Below are positions 33,098 through 43,831 of a DNA stretch of 64,000 bases, piece by piece. Position 1 is the first letter of the stretch. Each line of letters starts with the position of its first letter. Source of the DNA: Methylobacterium sp. B4 (lineage in GTDB: Bacteria; Pseudomonadota; Alphaproteobacteria; Rhizobiales; Beijerinckiaceae); contig NZ_QJJJ01000005.1 in the NCBI RefSeq assembly GCF_003201865.1, forward strand, positions 62,001 through 126,000, written 5' to 3'. Under the pieces are notes generated by a model. It saw nothing but the letters and a program-made list of their open reading frames with translations. It had not been told where the DNA came from and ran no database searches. Made by a program: the position numbers and the translations under genes.

Positions 33098-34015
33098 ATG
33101 GGACGCGGGTCCGGGGGCTGCAAGGCTGTTCTTTGGGCTCTCCTCGGGGCTCTCCTCGCCGCCCTGCCCGCCCGGGCGCAGCCGCAGAGCCCGTTCGGGC
33201 CGGGGCTGCCCTCGCCGGGCATCACCGGGCCGATGCTGCCGCCGCCGGCCGCGGAAGGCGAGGCGGATCTGGCGCTCTCTGCGGTGTTCGCGGGCTCGAA
33301 CGGGCCGATCCGCTCCGGGCTCAGCTGGCGCATCTACGAGGATCGCGGCGAGGCCGGCCGGCCGGTGATCGTGGCCCGCTCGAACGAGGCCGCGCCCAGC
33401 TTCAAGCTCGCGGCCGGCGCCTACCTCGCCACCGTCACCTACGGCTACGCCAGCGCCTCGAAGCGGATTACGATGTCGGGCCGGGCCGCCGCGGATCAAC
33501 TCCGTGTGGCGGCGGGCGCCCTCCGGCTGTCGGGTGCGGTCGGCGACCAGAAGATTCCGGCCAACCAGCTCGCCTTCTCCGTCTTCGTGCCCATCGGCAC
33601 CAATTCGGAAGGCCGCCTCGTGCGCAGCGCCATCAAGGCCGGCGAGGTGGTGCGCCTGCCGGAGGGCACCTACCACGTGGTGTCGAGCTACGGCGATTCG
33701 AACGCGATCCAGCGCGCCGACCTCCGGGTCGAGAACGGCAAGGTCACCGAGGCGACGATGAACCACCGGGCCGCCACGGTGACCCTGAAGCTCGTTGCCG
33801 CGCCGGGCACGGAAGCCTTCGCCGGCACCGCCTTCAGCGTGCTGACGCCGGGCGGCGACACGATCCGCGAGGCGATCGGCGCCTTTCCGTCCGTCACGCT
33901 CGCGGAGGGCGATTACGTGCTGATCGCCCGCCACGACGGGCAGGTCTTCACCCGCGAGTTCAAGGTGGAGAGCGGCATGGACCACGATGTCGAGGTCGTG
34001 GCGAAGGGAAGCTGA
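33098..34015 (+). CDS. Secreted protein with three repeated beta-sandwich-like modules
   Basis: Not recognised by family. 305 residues, signal peptide about 1-27 (AVLWALLGALLAALPARA), then a Pro/Gly-rich linker. Three modules of similar plan follow at about residues 72-130, 158-235 and 244-300. Each has a strand such as AFSVFVP or AFSVLTP, then a G.Y..... turn (AAGAYLATVTYG, PEGTYHVVSSYG, AEGDYVLIARHD). This resembles PEGA or carboxypeptidase-regulatory-like folds. It starts at ATG 33098. The next gene starts 5 bp after its stop. Confidence 0.72.
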   Translation: MGRGSGGCKAVLWALLGALLAALPARAQPQSPFGPGLPSPGITGPMLPPPAAEGEADLALSAVFAGSNGPIRSGLSWRIYEDRGEAGRPVIVARSNEAAPSFKLAAGAYLATVTYGYASASKRITMSGRAAADQLRVAAGALRLSGAVGDQKIPANQLAFSVFVPIGTNSEGRLVRSAIKAGEVVRLPEGTYHVVSSYGDSNAIQRADLRVENGKVTEATMNHRAATVTLKLVAAPGTEAFAGTAFSVLTPGGDTIREAIGAFPSVTLAEGDYVLIARHDGQVFTREFKVESGMDHDVEVVAKGS

Positions 34016-34019
34016 TCCG

Positions 34020-34412
34020 ATGCGTCCGCACCAGGCCGCCCTGGCGGCCCTCCTGATCCTGTCCGGCGCTGGCGCCGCGGGCGCCCAGACCGTCGTCGAC
34101 GGCTCGGATGCAGCGGTTGGAGCAGATGCGGCGTCGACGGCGCTGAGCCTGATCGGGAAGCAGATGGGCGACCCGGACGCCCGGGTCGCCGGCCTGCGGA
34201 TCGGCCGGGCCGGGGCGCTGTGCGGCACGGTGGATGTCCGCAACCGCATGGGCGCCTATACCGGCCCTCGACCCTTCGTCGCCGTTATCCCGGAAAACTT
34301 CCTCGGGCGGCTGCCGGAGGGACCGGAGCTGCGCAGCCCGGGCAGCCCGACGGCGTTCCGCGCCATGGAGCGCGCCAAAGCGCTGTTCGAGGCGAACTGC
34401 ACCGCCGGCTGA
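34020..34412 (+). CDS. Small secreted protein with two cysteines
   Basis: Not recognised. 130 residues with a signal peptide (HQAALAALLILSGAGAAGA) and two cysteines in the mature part, one in GALCGTVDVRN and one in EANCTAG at the C-terminus. These could form a disulfide. The middle segment MGAYTGPRPFVAVIP looks folded. ATG 34020 lies 5 bp after the upstream stop, so the two are very likely one operon and perhaps partners in the periplasm. Confidence 0.68.
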   Translation: MRPHQAALAALLILSGAGAAGAQTVVDGSDAAVGADAASTALSLIGKQMGDPDARVAGLRIGRAGALCGTVDVRNRMGAYTGPRPFVAVIPENFLGRLPEGPELRSPGSPTAFRAMERAKALFEANCTAG

Positions 34413-34428
34413 GCCGCGCGGCCCGCTC

Positions 34429-34560
34429 TCAGGCGAACGGCACGATCAGCGGCAGGGCGAGAGCCAGCCCGCCCAGCAGCACGACGGCGTCGCGGATGCG
34501 CCGCTCGATCCACGCCCTCGTCCCGGGGCTGTGCGCGGTGATGTCTTCGGTCAAGCTCAT
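34429..34560 (-). CDS. 43-residue single-pass membrane protein
   Basis: A small protein from ATG 34560 with an excellent AGGAGG site about 6 bp upstream. The N-terminal half is polar (SLTEDITAHSPGTRAWIERR). The C-terminal half is one membrane helix (AVVLLGGLALALPLIVPFA). It is divergent from the MocR regulator, whose inverted repeat lies 82 bp upstream, and may be a target of it. Function unknown. Confidence 0.65.
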   Translation of the reverse strand: MSLTEDITAHSPGTRAWIERRIRDAVVLLGGLALALPLIVPFA

Positions 34561-34641
34561 AGCGGCCTCCTGTGCTGCGATGGCCTGGATATGCGAGCCA
34601 TTCGCCTTTCCCGACAGGGACGGTTGCGGTACGATTTCAAC

Positions 34642-34672
34642 GAACTGTCCGGAACGACCATCCGTACAGTTC
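34642..34672. promoter_or_regulatory. Inverted-repeat operator for the MocR regulator
   Basis: Arms GAACTGTCCGGA (34642-34653) and TCCGTACAGTTC (34661-34672) match at 11 of 12 positions around a 7-nt spacer. It ends 12 bp before the mocR start and lies 82 bp from the divergent small gene. A position directly over the regulator's start suggests autoregulation. Confidence 0.65.
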
Positions 34673-34684
34673 GGAGGAGCCGTC

Positions 34685-36091
34685 ATGACGGACGCGCTGA
34701 TCGAAGCGGCACCGAGACCGGCCCTCTCACGGGTCGAGACGGTGATGCGCGCCATCGAGGCCCGCATCGAGGGCCGGGCGCTCGGCCCCGGCGCGAGGCT
34801 CCCCTCGGTGCGCGGGCTCGCCGAGAGCCTGCAGGTCTCGAAATCGACGGTGGTCGAGGCCTATGACCGGTTGGCGGCGCGCGGCGCCATCGTCTCCCGC
34901 CCGGGCTCGGGCTTCTTCGTCTCGGCCCGCCCGGAGCCGCTCAGCCTCGCCGCCATCGGCCCGCGGCTCGACCGGGCGGTCGATCCGGTCTGGATCACCC
35001 GCCAGTCGCTGGAGGCGCGCCCCGATTCGCTGCGGCCGGGCTGCGGCTGGCTTCCGCCGGGCTGGCTGCCGGAGGAGGATCTGCGGCGCGCCCTGCGCCA
35101 CGTCGCCCGCCAGAGCGACGCCGTGATGTTCTACGACACGCCGCAGGGGCTGGCGCCGCTGCGCCAGCACCTCGCCCTGCGCCTGACCGAGCGCGGCATC
35201 CGCGCCCATCCCGATCAGCTCGTGCTGACCGACTCGGTCACCCACGCCCTCGATCTCATCATCCGCTTCCTCGCCGAGCCCGGCGACACGGTGCTTCTGG
35301 ACGATCCCTGCTACTTCTCGTTCCAGGCGCTCGCCCGTGCCCACCGCCTGCGCATGGTCGGAGTGCCCTTCGGGCCCGTGGGGCCGGACCTCGCCGCCTT
35401 CGAGCAGGCGCTGATCGAGCACCGTCCCCGCTTCTACATCACCAATTCCGGCCTCCAGAACCCGACGGGCGCCTCCTTGAGCCCGGTCACCGTCCACCGC
35501 ATCCTGCGGCTCGCCGAGATGCACGGCACGCTCATCGTCGAGGACGACGCCTACGCCGATTTCGAGGCGGAGCCCGGCCCGCGGCTGGCCGGCTTCGACG
35601 GGCTCGACCGGGTGATCCATGTCGGCGGCTTCTCGAAGACGCTCTCCACCGGAGCCCGGGTCGGCGTGATCGCGCTCCGGGCCGACTGGGTCGAGCGCCT
35701 CGTCGATCTCAAGCTCGCGGTCTCGCTGAGCGACAACCACCTCACCGCCGCCACCGTCCACCGTTTCCTCGCCGAGGGCAGTTACCGCCATCATCTCGAC
35801 GCCCTGCGCAGCCGGCTGGCCGAGGCGCGCGGCACAGTGGTGCGCCGTCTCGAGGAGGCCGGCCTGAGCGTCCCCTTCGTACCGACCGGCGGCATGTTCC
35901 TCTGGGCACGGCTCCCGGACGGCCTCGACGCGGCCGACGTCTCGCGCCGGGCGCTGGCCCGCGGCGTGGTGCTGGCCCCCGGCAACGTCTTCTCCCTCGG
36001 CCAGGGCGCAGCCGATTACATGCGCTTCAACGTGGCCCAATGCGCCGACCCGCGGGTCTTCTCGGAATTGTCGCGGGCGATGGAGGGGTGA
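34685..36091 (+). CDS. MocR/GntR-type regulator with aminotransferase-like domain
   Basis: A 468-residue MocR-family regulator. A GntR winged helix covers about residues 12-80 (LPSVRGLAESLQVSKSTVVEAYDRL). A type-I aminotransferase-like domain fills the rest, with the PLP lysine K318 in HVGGFSKTLSTGARVG and the cofactor Asp in IVEDDAYADF. Such proteins usually use the domain as a PLP or amino acid sensor. An enzymatic aminotransferase role is less likely. ATG 34685 follows a GGAGGA site. A strong inverted repeat lies just upstream. Confidence 0.88.
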   Translation: MTDALIEAAPRPALSRVETVMRAIEARIEGRALGPGARLPSVRGLAESLQVSKSTVVEAYDRLAARGAIVSRPGSGFFVSARPEPLSLAAIGPRLDRAVDPVWITRQSLEARPDSLRPGCGWLPPGWLPEEDLRRALRHVARQSDAVMFYDTPQGLAPLRQHLALRLTERGIRAHPDQLVLTDSVTHALDLIIRFLAEPGDTVLLDDPCYFSFQALARAHRLRMVGVPFGPVGPDLAAFEQALIEHRPRFYITNSGLQNPTGASLSPVTVHRILRLAEMHGTLIVEDDAYADFEAEPGPRLAGFDGLDRVIHVGGFSKTLSTGARVGVIALRADWVERLVDLKLAVSLSDNHLTAATVHRFLAEGSYRHHLDALRSRLAEARGTVVRRLEEAGLSVPFVPTGGMFLWARLPDGLDAADVSRRALARGVVLAPGNVFSLGQGAADYMRFNVAQCADPRVFSELSRAMEG

Positions 36092-36165
36092 GCCGGGCCG
36101 AAGGCAACCCTTAAATCTTTGCCGGTATGCGAGATCCTCAGGACGATTTGAGGGGATTTCGGGCG

Positions 36166-38463
36166 ATGGCACTCGTCGAGGCGTCGCGGCGGCAGGCGGC
36201 ATCCTCCCTGGCGGCACGGGCCGCCTCCCGCGTCGGGCTCGTCGGCCTGTTCTCCGGAACCCTCGTCCTCGCAGCCCTGCTGCTGTTCGGCCTGCAGCCG
36301 ATGTTCACCAAGCGCGTGCTGCCGATCCTCGGCGGCTCGCCCGCGGTGTGGTCGGTGGCGATGGTGGTGTTTCAGACGCTGCTCCTGGCCGGCTACGCCT
36401 ATGCCCACCTGCTGACGCGCCGGCTGCAGCCGCGGGCGGCGCTCGCGACCCACGTCCTCGTCCTGCTCGCCGGCTTCGTCTTCCTGCCCGTGGCGGTGGC
36501 CAAGGGTTTCGGCGCGCCGCCCGCGGAGGGCGAAGCCCTCTGGCTGATCGGCCTGTTCCTCGCCTCGATCGGCCTGCCGTTCTTCGCGCTCTCGGCGAGC
36601 GCCCCCCTCCTCCAGGCGTGGTTCGCCCGCTCGGGCCACGCGCAGAGCGCCGACCCCTACTTCCTCTACCGCGCCTCGAATGCCGGCTCTTTCGCCGCCC
36701 TGCTGGCCTACCCGCTGCTGGTCGAGCCGCTGCTCGGCCTCGACGCGCAGGCGCGGCTCTGGTCCTTCGGCTACGCCGCGCTGACCTGCGCGGTCGTCGC
36801 CTGCGGCCTGCGCCTGCGGAACGGGGCACCCGCCGGGATCGCCGCCGCAGCCGCCGGGGACGAAGCCGACCGGCCGGTCGGCCTCAAGCGCCGCCTCGCC
36901 TGGATCGGCCTGTCAGCGGTGCCCTCGGGCCTGCTCGTCGCGGTCACCGCGCACATCTCCACCGATGTGGCGGCGATCCCTCTGATCTGGGTCGTGCCGC
37001 TCGCGCTCTACCTCGTCAGCTTCATCCTCGCCTTCCGGCCGGCACGATCGGAGACGGCGGGTTCGGGCAAAGTGCTCGGTGCCGTGCAGGTCGCCGGAAC
37101 GGTGGCCGCGTTCGTCGCGCTGCTGGTGAGGCAGACGCCGCTCCTGCTCGATCTCGGCGTGACGCTGGGCCTGCTCTTCGTCAACGCGCTGATCGCCCAC
37201 CGCGCCGTCTACGCCCTGCGCCCTCCGGCGGCGCGTCTCACCGAGTTCTATCTCTACACCTCGCTCGGCGGCGTGGTCGGCGGCATCTTCGCCGCCCTGG
37301 TGGCTCCGCAGATCTTCTCCGACATCACCGAGTATCCGCTCCTGCTTGCCGCCGCGCTGATCTGCCGGCCGGGCGTCTGGACCGGCGGCTGGTCCCGCTT
37401 CGCGGTCGAGGCACGGCGCTCGCTCTTCCTGCTGGGCGCCACGGCCGCCATCGCGCTCGCCGTCGCCCTGTACCGCGGGCCGCAAGTCGGGGTCGGCATG
37501 CTGCTGGTCGGCCTGACGCTGAGCCTCGCCGCGAACTGGCGCAGCCCGACCCGGGCGGGCCTCGTCGGCATCCTCGTCGGCATCGCGAGCCTCCTGCCGG
37601 GGACGATCCTGCCCGGGAGCGACACGCACCGCAGCTTCTTCGGCCTCCACCGCATCCAAAACTCGAATGACGGGCGCTTCCGCCTCCTCTCGCACGGCAC
37701 GACCATCCATGGCGCCATGCGCCTGCGCGAGGATGACGGCACGCCGAGCACGGGCCGGCCGGAGCCGACCACCTACTACGCGCCCGGCACGCCGCTCGCC
37801 GACGTGTTCGAGGTGAGCCGCCGCGCCACCGGCCCCATCCCCGCGGTCTCGATCGTCGGCCTCGGCGCCGGCAGCCTCGCCTGCTACGCGCAGGCCGGCC
37901 AAGCCTGGACCTTCTACGAGATCGATCCCGTGGTGATCCGGCTCGCGCGGGACCCGGACCGATTCCGATTCCTGTCCGAGTGCGCGCCCGAGGCCCGCAT
38001 CGTGCAGGGCGATGCCCGCCTGACTCTGGCCGGCCGTCAGGACGCGGCGCGGGTGCTCGTCATCGATGCGTTCTCGTCCGACTCGATCCCGATGCACCTG
38101 CTCACCCGAGAGGGACTAGGGGTCGAGCTCGCCCATCTCGATGGACACGGCGTACTGGCCCTGCACATCAGCAACCGCGATTTCGAGCTGAGGCACGTGC
38201 TCGCCCGCGTCGCGGCCGAGCACGGCCTGACGCTGCTCCACCGCACCGACCTGCCGACGGAGGCCGCAGCGAAGAACATGCTCTCCGCCTCGCAGGTGGT
38301 CATCCTCAGCCGAGACGCGGCCGTGCTCCGGGAGGCGCAGGCCCTCGGCTGGCGCCCGGCGGCGGCCGACCTGTCGCGCCGGCCCTGGAGCGACGACTAC
38401 GCCAACGCGCTCGAAGCGATGCGCGACCGCTGGTTTCCGCCCGACGAAGCCAGGGCCCCGTAG
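36166..38463 (+). CDS. Membrane protein fused to a spermidine-synthase-like domain
   Basis: A 765-residue protein. About ten hydrophobic segments (about residues 20-480) precede a C-terminal Rossmann methyltransferase-like domain of the polyamine aminopropyltransferase type. The cofactor loop is VSIVGLGAGSLACYA, the acidic binding residue is in FYEIDPVVI, and the active-site Asp is in VIDAFSSDSIPMHLLT. I chose ATG 36166 because GAGGGG precedes it; an ATG at 36127 is also in frame. Substrate is unknown; no speE/speD neighbour exists. Confidence 0.78.
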   Translation: MALVEASRRQAASSLAARAASRVGLVGLFSGTLVLAALLLFGLQPMFTKRVLPILGGSPAVWSVAMVVFQTLLLAGYAYAHLLTRRLQPRAALATHVLVLLAGFVFLPVAVAKGFGAPPAEGEALWLIGLFLASIGLPFFALSASAPLLQAWFARSGHAQSADPYFLYRASNAGSFAALLAYPLLVEPLLGLDAQARLWSFGYAALTCAVVACGLRLRNGAPAGIAAAAAGDEADRPVGLKRRLAWIGLSAVPSGLLVAVTAHISTDVAAIPLIWVVPLALYLVSFILAFRPARSETAGSGKVLGAVQVAGTVAAFVALLVRQTPLLLDLGVTLGLLFVNALIAHRAVYALRPPAARLTEFYLYTSLGGVVGGIFAALVAPQIFSDITEYPLLLAAALICRPGVWTGGWSRFAVEARRSLFLLGATAAIALAVALYRGPQVGVGMLLVGLTLSLAANWRSPTRAGLVGILVGIASLLPGTILPGSDTHRSFFGLHRIQNSNDGRFRLLSHGTTIHGAMRLREDDGTPSTGRPEPTTYYAPGTPLADVFEVSRRATGPIPAVSIVGLGAGSLACYAQAGQAWTFYEIDPVVIRLARDPDRFRFLSECAPEARIVQGDARLTLAGRQDAARVLVIDAFSSDSIPMHLLTREGLGVELAHLDGHGVLALHISNRDFELRHVLARVAAEHGLTLLHRTDLPTEAAAKNMLSASQVVILSRDAAVLREAQALGWRPAAADLSRRPWSDDYANALEAMRDRWFPPDEARAP

Positions 38464-38585
38464 GACGGCCTCGAAGGAGGCACGGTCGGGTGGAACGTCC
38501 GCCCTCGGCCGCGCATGCCGCCGGATATCTCGTGAGTGCGCCGTGCGTGTCAGGCGACAGGCACGGTGCCAGTCAGCGGCGAGGG

Positions 38586-38604
38586 GGCCACCGATGCGGT
38601 GGCC
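38586..38604 (-). terminator. Hairpin after thrS
   Basis: Eight-bp stem GGCCACCG / CGGTGGCC with an ATG loop, 12 bp past the thrS stop on the minus strand. No T-run is present. Confidence 0.4.
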
Positions 38605-38615
38605 GCCTCAACTCC

Positions 38616-40643
38616 TTACGGCGCCGGAAGCTCGACATGGTGCCCGTCGAGCACCGCGTCGGTGCTCGGGAGGCTCTCGGCCGCGGCGTCCGCCCTGCGG
38701 CGGTCCGGGGAGGTCGCCTCTTCGACGAAGGCCGCGAGTGCCGCGTCGAGCGCCATCGTGGTGGTCTTCTGACTTCCCATCCGGCGCACCGAGACCGTGC
38801 GCTCCTCCGCCTCGCGGCGGCCGAGCGCCAGCAGCACCGGCACCTTGGCCAGCGAGTGCTCGCGAACCTTGTAGTTGATCTTCTCGTTGCGGAGGTCGGC
38901 CTCGACCCGGAGCCCGGCGCGCTCCAGGACGCGGACCACCTCGCGGGCGTAAGGGTCGGCGTCGCTGGTGATGGTGGCCACCACCACCTGCACCGGCGCG
39001 AGCCAGAGCGGGAAGTGGCCGGCGAAATGCTCGATCAGGATGCCGGTGAAGCGCTCCATCGAGCCGCAGATGGCGCGGTGGATCATCACCGGCGGCTTCT
39101 TCTGGCTGTCGGCATCGATGTAGCTCGCGTCGAACCGCTCCGGCAGGTTGAAGTCCACCTGCGTCGTCCCGCACTGCCAGTCGCGGCCGATGGCGTCGCG
39201 CAGCACGTACTCGAATTTCGGCCCGTAGAACGCACCCTCGCCGGGATTGACCGCGGTCTTGATCCGCCCGCCGGACTGCTCCTCGATCTGCGCCAGCACC
39301 CGCGTCATCACCGCTTCGGCGTGATCCCAGAGGGCATCGGAGCCGACGCGCTTCTCGGGCCGCGTCGAGAGCTTCACCAGGATCTGATCGAAGCCGAAAT
39401 CGGCATAGGTCGAGAGGATCAGGTCGTTGATCTTCAGGCACTCGGCAGCGAGCTGGTCCTCGGTGCAGAAGATGTGCGCGTCGTCCTGGGTGAAGCCGCG
39501 CACCCGCATCAGGCCGTGCATCGCGCCGGACGGTTCGTAGCGGTGGACCACGCCGAACTCGGCCATGCGAAGCGGCAGGTCGCGATACGACTTCAGCCCG
39601 TGCTTGAATATCTGCACGTGGCCGGGGCAGTTCATCGGCTTCAAGGCGAACCAGCGCTTGTCCTCGGCCTCCTCGCCGGCGGATTGGGCCGCGAACATGT
39701 TCTCGCGGTACCAGCCCCAGTGGCCGGAGGTCTCCCACAGCGACTTGTCGAGGATCTGCGGCGCGTTCACCTCGGCGTAATCGCCCTTCAGGCGGCGGCG
39801 CATATAGGCGATCAGCTCCTGGAAGATCGTCCAGCCCTTGGCGTGCCAGAACACGACGCCCGGCCCCTCCTCCTGGAAGTGGAAGAGGTCCATCTCCTTG
39901 CCCAGGCGCCGGTGGTCGCGGCGCTCGGCCTCCTCCAGCCGGTGCAGGTAGGCGTCGAGATCTCCCTGAGAGGCCCAGGCCGTGCCGTAGATGCGCGTCA
40001 GCATCGGGTTGTTGGAATCACCCCGCCAATAGGCGCCTGCGACCTTCATCAGCTTGAAGGCCGCGCCGACCTTGCCCGTCGAGGTCATGTGCGGGCCGCG
40101 GCAGAGATCGAACCACTCGCCCTGGCGGTAGATCTTCAGATCCTCGCCGGCTGGGATCGCATCGACCAATTCGACCTTGTAGCTCTCGCCCTTCTCGGCG
40201 AAGAGCGCCTTCACGTCGTCGCGCTTCCAGACTTCCTTGCTGAAGGGCGCGTCGCGCGAGATGATCTCGCGCATCTTCGCCTCGATCTTCGGGAAGTCCT
40301 CGGGCGTGAACGGCTCGTCCTTGGCGAAGTCGTAGTAGAAGCCGTTCTCGATGACGGGGCCGATCGTCACCTGCGTGCCGGGCCAGAGCGCCTGCACGGC
40401 TTCCGCCAGGACGTGCGCGCAGTCGTGGCGGATCAGTTCGAGGGCGCGCGGATCGTCGCGCGAGATGAACTCGATCGCCGCATCCCGCTCGATCGTGTCG
40501 TCGAGGTCGCAGACCGTGCCGTCGAGCGCCATGGCGACCGTGCGCTTGGCGAGCGACTTGGCGATGCCCTCCACCACGGTCCGGCCGGTCACCGCGGCGT
40601 CGAACGCGCGGGTGTTGCCGTCGGGGAAGGTCAGGATGGGCAT
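38616..40643 (-). CDS. thrS: Threonyl-tRNA synthetase
   Basis: Charges tRNA-Thr. It has 675 residues: an N-terminal TGS domain ([20 protein letters not shown]), the editing domain with [12 protein letters not shown], the class II catalytic core with the zinc-ligand block [10 protein letters not shown] and [24 protein letters not shown]-terminal anticodon-binding domain follows. ATG 40643 is the start. It is single in its transcript as far as can be seen. Confidence 0.97.
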   Translation of the reverse strand: MPILTFPDGNTRAFDAAVTGRTVVEGIAKSLAKRTVAMALDGTVCDLDDTIERDAAIEFISRDDPRALELIRHDCAHVLAEAVQALWPGTQVTIGPVIENGFYYDFAKDEPFTPEDFPKIEAKMREIISRDAPFSKEVWKRDDVKALFAEKGESYKVELVDAIPAGEDLKIYRQGEWFDLCRGPHMTSTGKVGAAFKLMKVAGAYWRGDSNNPMLTRIYGTAWASQGDLDAYLHRLEEAERRDHRRLGKEMDLFHFQEEGPGVVFWHAKGWTIFQELIAYMRRRLKGDYAEVNAPQILDKSLWETSGHWGWYRENMFAAQSAGEEAEDKRWFALKPMNCPGHVQIFKHGLKSYRDLPLRMAEFGVVHRYEPSGAMHGLMRVRGFTQDDAHIFCTEDQLAAECLKINDLILSTYADFGFDQILVKLSTRPEKRVGSDALWDHAEAVMTRVLAQIEEQSGGRIKTAVNPGEGAFYGPKFEYVLRDAIGRDWQCGTTQVDFNLPERFDASYIDADSQKKPPVMIHRAICGSMERFTGILIEHFAGHFPLWLAPVQVVVATITSDADPYAREVVRVLERAGLRVEADLRNEKINYKVREHSLAKVPVLLALGRREAEERTVSVRRMGSQKTTTMALDAALAAFVEEATSPDRRRADAAAESLPSTDAVLDGHHVELPAP

Positions 40644-40756
40644 GATGGGACCGTGTTTTTCGTAAGCCGCGTCCCGCGGAAAGGGGACGGCGGGTTTTCG
40701 GGAGGCGAGCGGGTGAAGTCAATGCTGACCGACTTATCCCGAGATGGCCGCGGCCC

Positions 40757-41518
40757 TCAGAGGTCGTCCGGCCCCCAACCGAGGCGGGTCGATATGGTCC
40801 GCGCCTCGGCGTCGTCGACGAACAGCACCAGTCCCGCACCGCCATCGGCGGCGATCCGGAACCGCCGCGTTTCGCCCGCCGGCCGGCACGCATCGAGCCG
40901 TTCGAGCAGGCTCCAATCGAAGTTCTTGTCGGCCGGGAAGGTGATGGGCGCAATCGCCGGCTGCGTCTCGAACGCGACGCGGAAGCCGTGCCCGTAGGGG
41001 CCGAGTCCCGGCACGCGGGAGACGGTGATGCCGCGGCCGGTCCAGACCCCGGCGAGAGCGATCAGCCGGGCGAACAGCGCGCGATAGGTGTCTTCGTCGG
41101 CGCCGTCGTAGCAGTGATCGACGAAGATCGCCGCGTTGGCGAATTCGTCCTCGATCTCGTCGGCGAGGGCGCGATAGCTCCACAGGATGTCGATCGACAG
41201 CGCGTCCGAGCCGTGCTCGGTCAGCGGCAGGGTCTCGTTAGCGTCGCCCACGGCGAATTCGGGATGCACCGCCATCGCTCGCGCCACCGCGCGCCGGTCC
41301 ATCCCCTCGTAGTGGGGGCCGAGCCGGAGGCCGGCCGCGATCAAGCCGCTCAGGGCCGCCTCGACGGCATCGATCTCCGCTTCGCTGCGCCGTCGCGGCG
41401 GCTGCGGTTCCGGCTCCCAGGCCGGCAGGGGCGGCGGCGGCGGACTTGGCTCCCAGGCCGGCGGGGACGGTGGGGACGGGCGTTCCTGCCCGAACACGCG
41501 GCGGAGCCAACCGATCAT
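40757..41518 (-). CDS. Proline-rich protein of unknown function
   Basis: Not recognised. 253 residues starting with a short amphipathic or membrane-associating helix (MIGWLRRVFG). A proline-rich linker with repeated PAWEP units follows, then a compact C-terminal domain of about 190 residues with a mixed alpha/beta look (IDILWSYRALADEIEDEFAN, VDHCYDGADEDTY). ATG 41518 overlaps the stop of the upstream ROK kinase gene as ATGA, so translation is coupled. Confidence 0.65.
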   Translation of the reverse strand: MIGWLRRVFGQERPSPPSPPAWEPSPPPPPLPAWEPEPQPPRRRSEAEIDAVEAALSGLIAAGLRLGPHYEGMDRRAVARAMAVHPEFAVGDANETLPLTEHGSDALSIDILWSYRALADEIEDEFANAAIFVDHCYDGADEDTYRALFARLIALAGVWTGRGITVSRVPGLGPYGHGFRVAFETQPAIAPITFPADKNFDWSLLERLDACRPAGETRRFRIAADGGAGLVLFVDDAEARTISTRLGWGPDDL

Positions 41519-42435
41519 TCCGTATCCTCCCAGAGCCACGCCGCCCCGCGCACGCCGGAGGCGTCGCCGTGGAGGCTTGCCCGCACCGGCGTGTCGAAGG
41601 CGTCGGAGAAGACGTGAGGCGTGATCGCCTCTGGCAGGGCGGCGACGATGCTCTCGATCCGCGAGAGGCCGCCGCCGAGCACGATCACGTCGGGGTCGAG
41701 GATGTTGACCACGTGGGCGATGCCCCGCCCCAGACGGTCGAGATAGCGCGCGAGGCTGGCGCGCGCACGCGCCTCGCCCGAGAGCGCGGCGGCGACGATC
41801 GCCTCACCCTTCCACGTCTCGCCGGTGCTGCGATGGAAATCGGCGGCGAGGCCGGGACCGGAGAGCCAGGTCTCGATGCAGCCGTGGCGTCCGCAATAGC
41901 AGGCCGGGCCCGGCCGCTCGTCGTCCTGCGGCCAGGGAAGCGGATTGTGCCCCCATTCCCCGGCGATGGCGTTGCGCCCCGCAAGCGCCCGGCCCTCGAC
42001 CGCGATGCCGGAGCCGACGCCCGTGCCCAGGATCACCGCCCAGACGATCCCGGCGCCCGCCCCCGCCCCGTCGACCGCTTCCGAAACGGCGAGGCAGTTG
42101 GCGTCGTTCTCGACTCGGACCGGCCGGTTCAGGCGGGCCGAGAGATCCCGCGCGAAGGGCTTGCCGTTGAGCCAGACGGAGTTGGCGTTCTTGATCAGGC
42201 CGGTGGCGCGGGAGACCGCCCCCGGCATGCCGACGCCGACGCTCGCGCCGCCCGTGCCGGCCTCCGCCTCCAGGGCGGCGACCAGATCGGCGACCGCAGC
42301 GAGCGTGCCGCCGTAATCGCCCCGCGGCGTCGGCACACGCCCTTCCGCGCGGGTCGCCCCCTCCGAATCGAGCGCGACCCCGGCGATCTTGGTGCCGCCG
42401 AGGTCGATCCCGATCCGCAGCCTTTCGAGAGCCAA
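41515..42435 (-). CDS. ROK family sugar kinase
   Basis: A 306-residue ROK kinase that probably phosphorylates fructose, glucose or N-acetylglucosamine. The phosphate-binding IGIDLGGTK is at residues 8-16. Asp in VRVENDANC is the likely base, GTGVGSGI follows, and the zinc-binding CYCGRHGCIETW is complete. The start appears to be TTG 42435, because the protein begins right there and no ATG precedes it. It is coupled by ATGA to the proline-rich gene and lies 7 bp after dctA. Confidence 0.85.
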   Translation of the reverse strand: MALERLRIGIDLGGTKIAGVALDSEGATRAEGRVPTPRGDYGGTLAAVADLVAALEAEAGTGGASVGVGMPGAVSRATGLIKNANSVWLNGKPFARDLSARLNRPVRVENDANCLAVSEAVDGAGAGAGIVWAVILGTGVGSGIAVEGRALAGRNAIAGEWGHNPLPWPQDDERPGPACYCGRHGCIETWLSGPGLAADFHRSTGETWKGEAIVAAALSGEARARASLARYLDRLGRGIAHVVNILDPDVIVLGGGLSRIESIVAALPEAITPHVFSDAFDTPVRASLHGDASGVRGAAWLWEDTE

Positions 42436-42442
42436 GGCTGGC

Positions 42443-43831
<1,389 letters not shown>

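Noticed and set aside
34685-36091. A metabolic aminotransferase.
   Set aside because: The N-terminal GntR winged helix and the upstream inverted repeat fit a MocR regulator better than an enzyme.
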